NCBI GenBank assembly: GCA_028699795.1
Contig: JAQVTZ010000110.1
Span: 1 to 6,113 of the forward strand
DNA length: 6,113 bases
Direction of reading: 5' to 3'
Origin: Clostridia bacterium
GTDB lineage: Bacteria; Bacillota; Clostridia; Christensenellales; DTU072
In this document: piece after piece, positions 1 through 5,391 of the stretch
How positions within the stretch are numbered: position 1 is the stretch's first letter
Layout: the number at the start of each line of letters is the position of its first letter
The notes under the pieces: model-generated
Seen by the model: the letters and a program-made list of their open reading frames with translations, nothing else
What the model was told of the DNA's origin: nothing
Databases searched by the model: none
Made by a program: the position numbers and the translations under genes

Positions 1-88
1 GGCGGTAAATCGATACAGAAACATCCTCATTATACCTCTATCCGCGATATTTATCCAAGCAGTGTTCGATTCGCTTGAAGATTATATC
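1..88. other. Left-edge segment of uncertain content
   Basis: This stretch lies between the window edge and the tandem array and is read differently on each strand. On the plus strand one frame is open from the edge to a TAA at 104-106. On the minus strand there is a promoter-like TTGGAT/TATAAT pair, and an 18-codon ORF from an ATG about position 93 to a TAG near 40. None of these is long enough to be convincing. There is no tRNA or rRNA signature and no hairpin followed by a T-run. Confidence 0.4.
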
Positions 89-106
89 ATTCATCCTTAT
101 TTGTAA
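2..106 (+). CDS. Possible C-terminal end of an unrecognised plus-strand protein (partial)
   Basis: The frame starting at base 2 is open for 34 codons and ends at a TAA at 104-106, just inside the first unit of the tandem array. The peptide contains a hydrophobic run (ILIIPLSAIFIQAVF) followed by an acidic and aromatic tail (DSLEDYIIHPYL), as at the end of a membrane or membrane-associated protein. If real, the gene enters from the left and is convergent with murA, and the repeats would be the spacer between the two 3' ends. I do not recognise the family. An open frame of 34 codons at a window edge can easily arise by chance, and the minus strand of the same bases also holds open stretches, so this is a weak call. 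Confidence 0.28.
   Translation, partial: AVNRYRNILIIPLSAIFIQAVFDSLEDYIIHPYL
29..58 (-). promoter_or_regulatory. Candidate sigma-A-type promoter pointing left
   Basis: On the minus strand a perfect -10 box TATAAT (29-34) is preceded by TTGGAT (53-58, four of six matches to TTGACA) at an 18-base spacing. Any transcript would leave the window at the left edge. The same TATAAT runs into ATGAGGATG, a possible start, so it could also be the 5' end of a leftward gene. This reading conflicts with the plus-strand partial gene over the same bases. AT-rich DNA makes chance TATAAT boxes common. Confidence 0.25.
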
Positions 107-302
107 TTTGTACATTGTAATTTGTACTTTGGATTCATCCATTTTTGTAATTTGTACATTGTAATTTGTACTTTGAATTCATCCATGTTTGTAATTTGTA
201 ATTTGAATTCATCCATATTTGTGATTTGTACATTGTAATTTGTACTTTGGATTCATCCATGTTTGTAATTTGTACATTGTAATTTGTACTTTGGATTCAT
301 CC
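89..302. repeat. Tandem array of five units (four of 44 bases, one of 30) plus a partial sixth, built on a 7-base theme
   Basis: Each unit opens with ATTCATCC. Units lie at 89-132, 133-176, 177-206, 207-250 and 251-294, and the array ends with a lone ATTCATCC at 295-302. After the opener comes a short variable spot (bases 9-11: TTA, ATT, ATG, ATA, ATG). Then follow near-heptamers: TTTGTAA, TTTGTAC, ATTGTAA, TTTGTAC, TTTGG. Two heptamers make an internal 14-base subrepeat, ATTGTAATTTGTAC. Unit 3 is 30 bases, which fits loss of one 14-base subrepeat plus one C-to-A change. Units 1, 4 and 5 end in GG; units 2 and 3 end in GA. Units are contiguous with no unique spacers, so this is not a CRISPR array. 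The array begins 23 bases beyond the murA stop. Its role is unknown; it may be a VNTR, a protein-binding array or selfish DNA. Confidence 0.93.
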
Positions 303-325
303 TTAACTCCACACTTCACACTACT

Positions 326-1573
326 TTAAACCTTTACAATGTCCGCGCCTAGAGAACAAAGCGTTGCTTCGAAGTTTTGGTAGCCGCGCTCGACATGGTG
401 CACATCGTTTACAATCGTCGTCCCTTTGGCATTGAGACCGGCAAGGACCAATGCCGCGCCGCCCCGTAAGTCCATCGCCGTGATTTCGGCGCCGCGAAGT
501 TGTTCAACCCCTCTAATGCACGCCACGCTTCCGCTAACGATGATTTGCGCGCCCATCTTGATAAGCTCAGGAATATGCTTGAATCTGGTTTCGAAAATAT
601 TTTCGATAATCATCGAGTTGCCGTTCGCTACCGAAGCCAAAGCGCATAACGGCGCTTGCAAGTCCGTAGGAAATCCGGGATAAGGCTGAGTTTCGACTCT
701 GTCGAAAGGCATAATTCGCTTATCCGAGCGCAAATATATATTATCATTATTTACTTTGATTTTGCAACCGCTTTTGGAAAGTTTGGACAGCAGCGCATGT
801 AAATGGGAAGGTTTTGCGCCCAAAACCTCTATTTCGCCCCCACAAATCGCGCCTGCCATTAAATAAGTTCCCGCAACAATTCTGTCGGGTATCGTCGTGT
901 ATTCCGCCCCGTGCAGACTGTCTACGCCTTCTATTGTGATAAATGGAGTGCCTGCGCCAGTTATTTTTGCCCCCATTAAATTGAGGTAATCTTGCAATCC
1001 CTCTATCTCGGGCTCGCGCGCGGCGTTGCTGATAGTCGTCAAACCCCGCGCTGTTGCGGCAAGCAGCATCACATTTTCGGTAGCGCCCACACTGGGATAG
1101 TCGAAGTTGATTGGCGCGCCTTGCATCGCCGTAGCGTCACAATAGATATAGCCGTAGTATTCTTCTATTTTCACGCCCAATTCGCGGAAGGCATCTAAGT
1201 GAATATTGATGGGTCTTAACCCGATATCGCAGCCTCCGGGGTAAGCTACTTTCGCCTTTTTCAACCGTGCAAGAACAGACCCGAGTAAAAAAATCGAGCT
1301 TCTTAATTCTTTCGCTAATCCGTAAGGGATTTCATGGGAGCTGAGTGTTCCGCCTATTTTGACGCTGTTGCCGTGTCTTTCTACATCGGCGCCCAACGAG
1401 CGCAGAATTCTTGCCATATTATCCACATCCAAAAGGTCGGGACAATTCTGAATAACGTCCTCTTCCTCTGTAAGAAGCGCTCCGGCGAAAAGAGGAAGCA
1501 CCGCGTTTTTGGCACCTTGGACAAAGAATTGCCCATTTAACGCGCTTCCCCCGTTAATTATGTATTTTGCCAT
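326..1573 (-). CDS. murA: UDP-N-acetylglucosamine 1-carboxyvinyltransferase (MurA)
   Basis: MurA transfers enolpyruvate from phosphoenolpyruvate to UDP-GlcNAc, the first committed step of peptidoglycan synthesis, in the cytoplasm. The 415-residue length fits the family (about 420), and the two-lobed EPSP-synthase fold is expected across the whole protein. Visible residues: the AKNA motif with Lys22 and Asn23; the catalytic loop YPGGCDIGLRPI with the PEP-binding Cys115; FPTDLQAP with the general-acid/base Asp (304); DLRGGAALVLAGL (368-380); and HHVERGY with Arg396. The intact Cys115 predicts sensitivity to fosfomycin, since resistant natural variants carry Asp there. The ATG at 1571-1573 is preceded by AAAGGAG nine bases upstream. 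It is separated from ftsW by 425 bases containing a mobile-like element, so it may need its own promoter. Firmicutes often carry two murA paralogues; the sequence alone does not say which this is. Confidence 0.97.
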   Translation of the reverse strand: MAKYIINGGSALNGQFFVQGAKNAVLPLFAGALLTEEEDVIQNCPDLLDVDNMARILRSLGADVERHGNSVKIGGTLSSHEIPYGLAKELRSSIFLLGSVLARLKKAKVAYPGGCDIGLRPINIHLDAFRELGVKIEEYYGYIYCDATAMQGAPINFDYPSVGATENVMLLAATARGLTTISNAAREPEIEGLQDYLNLMGAKITGAGTPFITIEGVDSLHGAEYTTIPDRIVAGTYLMAGAICGGEIEVLGAKPSHLHALLSKLSKSGCKIKVNNDNIYLRSDKRIMPFDRVETQPYPGFPTDLQAPLCALASVANGNSMIIENIFETRFKHIPELIKMGAQIIVSGSVACIRGVEQLRGAEITAMDLRGGAALVLAGLNAKGTTIVNDVHHVERGYQNFEATLCSLGADIVKV

Positions 1574-1582
1574 AGGATGAAT

Positions 1583-1589
1583 CTCCTTT
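1583..1589 (-). promoter_or_regulatory. Ribosome binding site of murA
   Basis: The minus strand reads AAAGGAG, ending nine bases before the murA ATG. It is a strong Shine-Dalgarno match and fixes the start. It is independent of the upstream gene, consistent with murA being translated without coupling to ftsW. Confidence 0.9.
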
Positions 1590-1616
1590 GTTTCAATACA
1601 TAATATGCGAACTTTG

Positions 1617-1633
1617 CGCCCGAAGTTTCGGCG
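1617..1633 (-). other. Small hairpin in the murA leader
   Basis: CGCC and GGCG pair around the inner stem GA/TC with one bulged C and a four-base loop, about 45 bases upstream of the murA ATG and outside the MITE-like element. There is no T-run, so termination is unlikely. Its function is unknown and it may be chance. Confidence 0.3.
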
Positions 1634-1651
1634 TAATCATTCACATTTTAT

Positions 1652-1656
1652 AATTC
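1652..1656. repeat. AATTC direct repeat, left copy (candidate target-site duplication)
   Basis: AATTC directly abuts the left inverted repeat and recurs at 1951-1955 directly outside the right one. Because AATT is its own reverse complement, it could instead be an extension of the inverted repeats, but that reading needs an extra gap. The direct-repeat reading is the simpler one. Confidence 0.5.
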
Positions 1657-1950
1657 GGGCAACCTATATTTAGCACCCGCTTGTCATTTTGTGTCTGCAG
1701 CATATAGTAATTGCCAGACCCAAAATGCAAACGCTGTTCGGTAATTTCGGCACCCCTCACCTTATGACGCTTTCGCCTATATCTTGTATGCAAAAGCGTA
1801 CAGATTTGCTAAAGCAAACCTTACGGTTCGGTTCGGCATAAAACCGCCTAATTTCCTCGACAATAACGCTGCTATTGCCTTCGTCAAAACGGCGTTTTTC
1901 TACTCAAAAATCCATCCAAAATTCCTCGAAGGTGCTAAATAGAGGTTCCC
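1657..1950 (-). mobile_element. MITE-like element with terminal inverted repeats (non-autonomous)
   Basis: The ends are imperfect inverted repeats. The left end (1657-1677) reads GGGCAACCTATATTTAGCACC (one base over 20), and the reverse complement of the right end (1931-1950) reads GGGAACCTCTATTTAGCACC. They match at 19 positions with one extra base and one mismatch. Directly outside both ends is AATTC (1652-1656 and 1951-1955), which fits a 5-base target-site duplication. The 294-base interior has no transposase and no ORF with a normal start and ribosome binding site. It has five possible hairpins: 1685-1727, 1767-1799, 1805-1818, 1829-1846 and 1859-1879. It lies between ftsW and murA, where many Firmicutes have murG. 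Strand is given relative to the surrounding genes, since the element itself is nearly symmetric at its ends. An alternative is a structured non-coding RNA or a decayed gene. Other copies in the genome would settle it. Confidence 0.6.
1685..1727 (-). other. Long hairpin inside the MITE-like element
   Basis: CATTTTGTGTCTG (1685-1697) and CAGACCCAAAATG (1715-1727) pair at 12 of 13 positions around a 17-base loop. There is no run of T directly after the stem on either strand, so it is not a typical intrinsic terminator. It is the strongest of several inverted repeats in the element and could be a secondary-structure signal of a transposon or the stem of an RNA. Confidence 0.7.
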
Positions 1951-1955
1951 AATTC
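1951..1955. repeat. AATTC direct repeat, right copy (candidate target-site duplication)
   Basis: This is the partner of the AATTC at 1652-1656, directly outside the right terminal inverted repeat. Five bases is short, so the pair supports a transposition event only together with the inverted repeats. Confidence 0.5.
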
Positions 1956-1964
1956 ATTGAACAT

Positions 1965-1970
1965 ATTATA
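1965..1970 (-). promoter_or_regulatory. Isolated TATAAT box downstream of ftsW, candidate -10 for murA
   Basis: The minus strand has a perfect TATAAT just after ftsW and just outside the mobile-like element. The -35 region is poor: TATTCA at a 16-base spacing matches TTGACA at only three positions. If it works, the murA message would have a leader of nearly 390 bases containing the whole element. It may have served murA before the insertion. Chance in AT-rich DNA is a real alternative. Confidence 0.22.
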
Positions 1971-1998
1971 GAATTTACCGGAAAAATGAATACGCTTT

Positions 1999-3102
1999 TT
2001 ATTTCTTATTCTTGTTTATCGAATGAACCGTATTCTCTCTTTTGGCGATATTCATAAGCAAACCAGAAGCAAACATAAACACAATAAGCGAACTGCCGCC
2101 CGCGCTTATGTACGGCAGAGGCAATCCGGTTGGCGGTATGGACCCGCTTACCACCGCAATATTGATAAGAGTCTGCACGGCAATGACCGAAGTAATTCCC
2201 GCGGCAAGCAAAGAATTATATCGGTCTTCGGCGCGCATGGCAACCATGACCCCCGAGACAATAAGGATAAAAAATACGCCAAGCACCAATACCGAGCCGA
2301 AAAGCCCCAACTCTTCCCCAATCACCGAAAAAATAAAGTCCGACTCCGCAAAGGGCAAAAACAAATATTTTTGCCTGCTTGCAAAAAGACCAACCCCGAA
2401 CAATCCGCCACTGCCCAACGCATAATACGATTGTATTAACTGGTAGCCTTCTTCTAGCGGAGAGTCCCAAGGGTTGAGAAACGCAAGCAGTCTTTTTACA
2501 CGATAAGGCTCGGCAAAAATTAAAGCGGGGACGCCTGCCGCCGCCGTAGAGCTTGCAAAAAGAAAGTATTTGCCCCGCATTCCGCCGCAAAACAACATCG
2601 CAAGCATCGTAAGACCAATGCACATGGTAATAGACATATTCGGCTCCATCATCACGGCAACGCACATGAGCAATCCCGAGAGCGCGGGGAGAATCGCATA
2701 CTTAAACGATACGGGCGGCCGTTCTGAGAACTCCCCCGCAAGCAGGATCACCAACGCGAATTTTGCGATTTCGGAGGGCTGAAAAGTGATAATTTTTAAG
2801 TCAATCCATCTTGTTGCGCCATAGCTGGAACTGCCCACTCCCGGAATAAACAGAATCAACAACAGCGTCATGGCTGTCCCGTAAATAATCCATCTTATTT
2901 TTTTAAGCAGCTCTGTCTTCATTTTGGCTCCCGCTATCATCGCGGCAATCCCCACAAAAAAGGCAAGCGCTTGTTTTTTGACATAGTGAAACTCGTCTCC
3001 GAAATGAATCTTGGCGGAGTACGAGCTTGCGGAGTATATCATTACCAATCCGAACAGCGAAAGCAGTAAGGTGGTTACCAATATCCTAACTCTTAAGCGC
3101 AT
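1999..3102 (-). CDS. ftsW: SEDS-family peptidoglycan polymerase, FtsW/SpoVE type
   Basis: A polytopic membrane glycosyltransferase that polymerises lipid II, normally paired with a class B penicillin-binding protein at the septum. At 367 residues it fits the family, with about ten hydrophobic segments starting at residues 6-24. SEDS landmarks: GATRWIDL (95-102), FQPSEIAKFALV (107-118), EPNMSITM (153-160, the position usually written QPDLGT), the extracellular loop FAESDFIFSVIGEE (251-264) holding the likely catalytic Asp255, and PTGLPLPYISAGGSS (324-338). The Lys-rich tail (NKNKK) is probably cytoplasmic. The ATG overlaps the end of murD by 17 bases, with AAGGA eight bases upstream, which suggests translational coupling. 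Its position after murD matches both ftsW and Bacillus spoVE; sequence alone does not separate a division from a sporulation role, so the symbol is the broader choice. Confidence 0.93.
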   Translation of the reverse strand: MRLRVRILVTTLLLSLFGLVMIYSASSYSAKIHFGDEFHYVKKQALAFFVGIAAMIAGAKMKTELLKKIRWIIYGTAMTLLLILFIPGVGSSSYGATRWIDLKIITFQPSEIAKFALVILLAGEFSERPPVSFKYAILPALSGLLMCVAVMMEPNMSITMCIGLTMLAMLFCGGMRGKYFLFASSTAAAGVPALIFAEPYRVKRLLAFLNPWDSPLEEGYQLIQSYYALGSGGLFGVGLFASRQKYLFLPFAESDFIFSVIGEELGLFGSVLVLGVFFILIVSGVMVAMRAEDRYNSLLAAGITSVIAVQTLINIAVVSGSIPPTGLPLPYISAGGSSLIVFMFASGLLMNIAKRENTVHSINKNKK

Positions 3103-4375
3103 ATACGAGATCCTTAAAGTTGTTGCCCCGTTCTACATAGTTCACATATCGGTCGAAGCTTGCGCAAGCGGGCGAAAACAACACGGTTTCGATACCTTCC
3201 ATACTGTAAAGTAATTTTATCGCGTCCTGAAGAGTGGGACAAATCTTTATGTTTTGAAATCCGACCTTTTGCGCCGCGCTAAAGATTTTTTCATCATTTA
3301 CCCCCGTGATTGCCACAAATACGACCTTTTCATCCAGTTCGTCGAAAAATTCGCAAAACTCCTCGTGCTTGTCCGACCCTCCCAATATTAAACCGATATT
3401 GCCTGTTACCGAATCAATTGCCGTTTTGCAAGCCGCGATATTGGTGCCTTTGCTGTCGTTATAAAAACTTTTGCCGTCAATTGTGGACACATATTCCACT
3501 CTGTGCGGAAGTAATTTATAGTCGCGTACCAAAGAGATCATTTGGTCGCGTCTTGCGCCCAAAACCGCAATCGTATTGAGGGCAACCATCATGTTGAATC
3601 TATTGTGTTCGCCCTTTGCTCGGCACTCTCTTGCGCTAATCAGCGGTTCGCCTTGGTAATAATAATAATTGTCTTTAATAAACTCTTCGCCCAACTTTTC
3701 GCGTTGAGACACCCATAGCACGGTGGAGGACAATGACTTGCCAATCTCCCTCATCATGCGGCTGTCGTGATTTAAGATGGCATAATCGGATTTGTCTTGA
3801 TTAAAAAAAACTCTTTTTTTCGCTTCCACATAGGAGTCAAAACTAGGATATCGATCTGTATGGTCGGGCGCAAGATTGAGAAGCGCCGCCACTTTGGGTT
3901 TAATATTCGATGTATATTCCAGCTGAAAACTGCTTGCTTCGATTACTGCGTAATCGAGTTCGGTACCGTCCAATACCACTTGACTGACGGGATACCCGAT
4001 ATTTCCCATCGCTTTTGTTTTGTTTCCCATGATAACAAGCCCTTTGTTTATCATATCTACCGTAGTCGTTTTTCCGTTTGTGCCCGTTATCATGATTTTG
4101 GTCGCGTCCAATCTGTTCGCGCCGTAATCTAATTCGCTCACAATCGGAATATTCCTCTTTTTTGCTTCCACAACCAGCGAATGACTGTTGGGAATGCCCG
4201 GACTTATCACGATAAACGCCAAATCATCCAAAGCTTCCATTCCGCGGTCACGCCAATTCGATTCTAACTCCAGTTTGTCGTCATAAACCCTTACACGATA
4301 CCCGTTTTGCTCTAAAAGCGTTGATACGGATATCCCGCTGGTCTGCATGCCCATTACCAATACATTTTTCATCAT
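3086..4375 (-). CDS. murD: UDP-N-acetylmuramoyl-L-alanine--D-glutamate ligase (MurD)
   Basis: A cytoplasmic ATP-dependent ligase that adds D-glutamate to UDP-MurNAc-L-Ala. At 429 residues it is slightly shorter than the usual 440-450. Three domains are visible: an N-terminal Rossmann-like UDP-binding part opening VLVMGMQTSGIS; a central ATPase with the P-loop GTNGKTTT (98-105), SSFQLE (148-153), NLAPDHTDRY (167-176) and the probable carbamylated Lys186 in VEAKKRVF; and a C-terminal domain with HRVEYV (291-296), YNDSKGTN (305-312), GGSDK (332-336) and SPACASFDRY (401-410) followed by ERGNNF. It opens with two ATGs in a row. GGAGG ends only four bases before the first and seven before the second, so initiation at the second (4372) is quite possible. 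It begins 14 bases after mraY and its end overlaps ftsW. Confidence 0.97.
   Translation of the reverse strand: MMKNVLVMGMQTSGISVSTLLEQNGYRVRVYDDKLELESNWRDRGMEALDDLAFIVISPGIPNSHSLVVEAKKRNIPIVSELDYGANRLDATKIMITGTNGKTTTVDMINKGLVIMGNKTKAMGNIGYPVSQVVLDGTELDYAVIEASSFQLEYTSNIKPKVAALLNLAPDHTDRYPSFDSYVEAKKRVFFNQDKSDYAILNHDSRMMREIGKSLSSTVLWVSQREKLGEEFIKDNYYYYQGEPLISARECRAKGEHNRFNMMVALNTIAVLGARRDQMISLVRDYKLLPHRVEYVSTIDGKSFYNDSKGTNIAACKTAIDSVTGNIGLILGGSDKHEEFCEFFDELDEKVVFVAITGVNDEKIFSAAQKVGFQNIKICPTLQDAIKLLYSMEGIETVLFSPACASFDRYVNYVERGNNFKDLVYALKS
3111..3115 (-). promoter_or_regulatory. Ribosome binding site of ftsW inside murD
   Basis: AAGGA lies within the last codons of murD, eight bases before the ftsW ATG. 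It supports this start despite the 17-base overlap. Confidence 0.75.
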
Positions 4376-4379
4376 TGCA

Positions 4380-4384
4380 CCTCC
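4380..4384 (-). promoter_or_regulatory. Ribosome binding site of murD
   Basis: The minus strand has GGAGG in the 14-base gap between mraY and murD. Spacing is four bases to the first ATG and seven to the adjacent second ATG; the second distance is the more usual, so this site bears on the choice of start. Confidence 0.85.
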
Positions 4385-4389
4385 GTTAG

Positions 4390-5391
4390 CTAAATAATTA
4401 TCAGACTTACTACTCCTGCAATCGCCGTCACAATCCCGTAGAAAGCCACAATTTTGGTTTCGTTATACCCTTTAAGTTCCAAATGATGATGAAAGGGCGA
4501 CATCAAAAATACTCTCTTTCCTTTTAATTTATATACCGCGACTTGTATCACTACCGAAACGCAGCTTACCACATACATAATCCCTACTACCGCGCCAATC
4601 AACGGATTTCTGACAAACAACGCGATTGCTCCCGCAACACCTCCCAAAGCAAGCGAACCCGTATCGCCCATAAAAAACTTCGCCTTATAACTGTTGAACC
4701 ATAAAAACGCCAACAGACTCCCTATCAGTGCGCCAATAAACACAAACAGTTTCTGAAGTTCTCCTGCAAGCAGCGTGTTTCCGTTATCAATCGCATCGTA
4801 TAAAGACAATCCGATGATTACCGCGAAAGTAATCATATACCCTATTGTGGTACTCCCCGCAAGTCCGTCCAATCCGTCGGTAAGGTTGACGGCATTGGAC
4901 ATCGCGATGAACACGAAAGCGGCAAAAGGGATATACCAATTACCCATCTCCCAAGCGCCTCCGATAACGGGCAATTTTATTGCGGTGCCTATGTACGGGC
5001 TTTTGGCGCAAAAAAAAGCCGCAATCACCGCTACCGCAAGCTGTGAGATAATTTTTTGATAGGCTCGCAGCCCCATATTTCGGTTTAATTTTACTTTGAT
5101 AAAATCATCTAAAAAGCCGATACATCCGTATGCGAAAAAGATCAATATCATGACGGTACAAAGAGTGCTTCGGACCCCTCCCAACAAAAGCGATACCGCG
5201 ATTGCCGCAAGCAAAAACACCGAGCCTCCCATTGTCGGCGTATCTTTTTTGGTATTATGATGCTCTACATACGAAAGAATCGTCTGCGAACTTCGGGTTC
5301 TCAGGGCAAGTTTTATAAATATAGGGGCCGCAAGCATTCCTAAAAAAAATGCCGCGACAACCGCTATCAATGCCGGTACTACTGCTGTCAC
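4390..5391 (-). CDS. mraY: Phospho-N-acetylmuramoyl-pentapeptide-transferase (MraY)
   Basis: An integral membrane enzyme that transfers phospho-MurNAc-pentapeptide to undecaprenyl phosphate, giving lipid I. At 333 residues with about ten membrane segments it is typical of the family. Key motifs are all present: KKDTPTMGG (48-56), FLDDFIKVK with the Asp95-Asp96 pair, RNMGLRAYQK (104-113), NAVNLTDGLDGLAG (166-179), FFMGDTGSLALGG (239-251) with Asp243, and the PFHHHLE loop (299-305). I see no missing catalytic residue. The start is GTG at 5389-5391; its last two bases and the next A form the TGA stop of murE (GTGA junction), and AGGAG lies nine bases upstream inside murE. Translation is therefore very likely coupled to murE. 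A tidy fit of length, start and ribosome site makes this call firm. Confidence 0.97.
   Translation of the reverse strand: MTAVVPALIAVVAAFFLGMLAAPIFIKLALRTRSSQTILSYVEHHNTKKDTPTMGGSVFLLAAIAVSLLLGGVRSTLCTVMILIFFAYGCIGFLDDFIKVKLNRNMGLRAYQKIISQLAVAVIAAFFCAKSPYIGTAIKLPVIGGAWEMGNWYIPFAAFVFIAMSNAVNLTDGLDGLAGSTTIGYMITFAVIIGLSLYDAIDNGNTLLAGELQKLFVFIGALIGSLLAFLWFNSYKAKFFMGDTGSLALGGVAGAIALFVRNPLIGAVVGIMYVVSCVSVVIQVAVYKLKGKRVFLMSPFHHHLELKGYNETKIVAFYGIVTAIAGVVSLIII

Noticed and set aside
89..302. CRISPR array
   Set aside because: The repeats are directly joined with no unique spacers and are internally repetitive and AT-rich.
303..325. Intrinsic terminator directly after murA
   Set aside because: The 23 bases between the murA stop and the array form no stable hairpin and have no T-run on the minus strand.
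426..683. Plus-strand ORF of 85 codons inside murA
   Set aside because: It lies wholly antisense to murA, has no recognisable domain or ribosome site, and is explained by the codon bias of murA.
1574..1960. Known riboswitch or T-box upstream of murA
   Set aside because: I find no T-box sequence, no recognisable riboswitch core and no terminator hairpin; the structure is better explained by the inverted-repeat element.
1956..1998. Intrinsic terminator after ftsW
   Set aside because: There is a T-run on the minus strand (about 1982-1986), but no GC-rich stem precedes it.
1574..1998. Decayed murG
   Set aside because: No GGGTAGH-like glycine-rich start or other MurG motif is visible in any frame of the gap, and it is far too short for the roughly 360-codon gene.
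1875..2057. Plus-strand ORF of 60 codons starting in the element and ending in ftsW
   Set aside because: No ribosome binding site, Ser-rich chance composition, and it crosses the right inverted repeat and the end of ftsW.
2023..2439. Plus-strand ORFs of 138 and 127 codons inside ftsW, and a 149-codon minus-frame ORF at 2216-2665
   Set aside because: All overlap the firmly identified ftsW frame, have low-complexity or basic composition and no family features; they are frame shadows.
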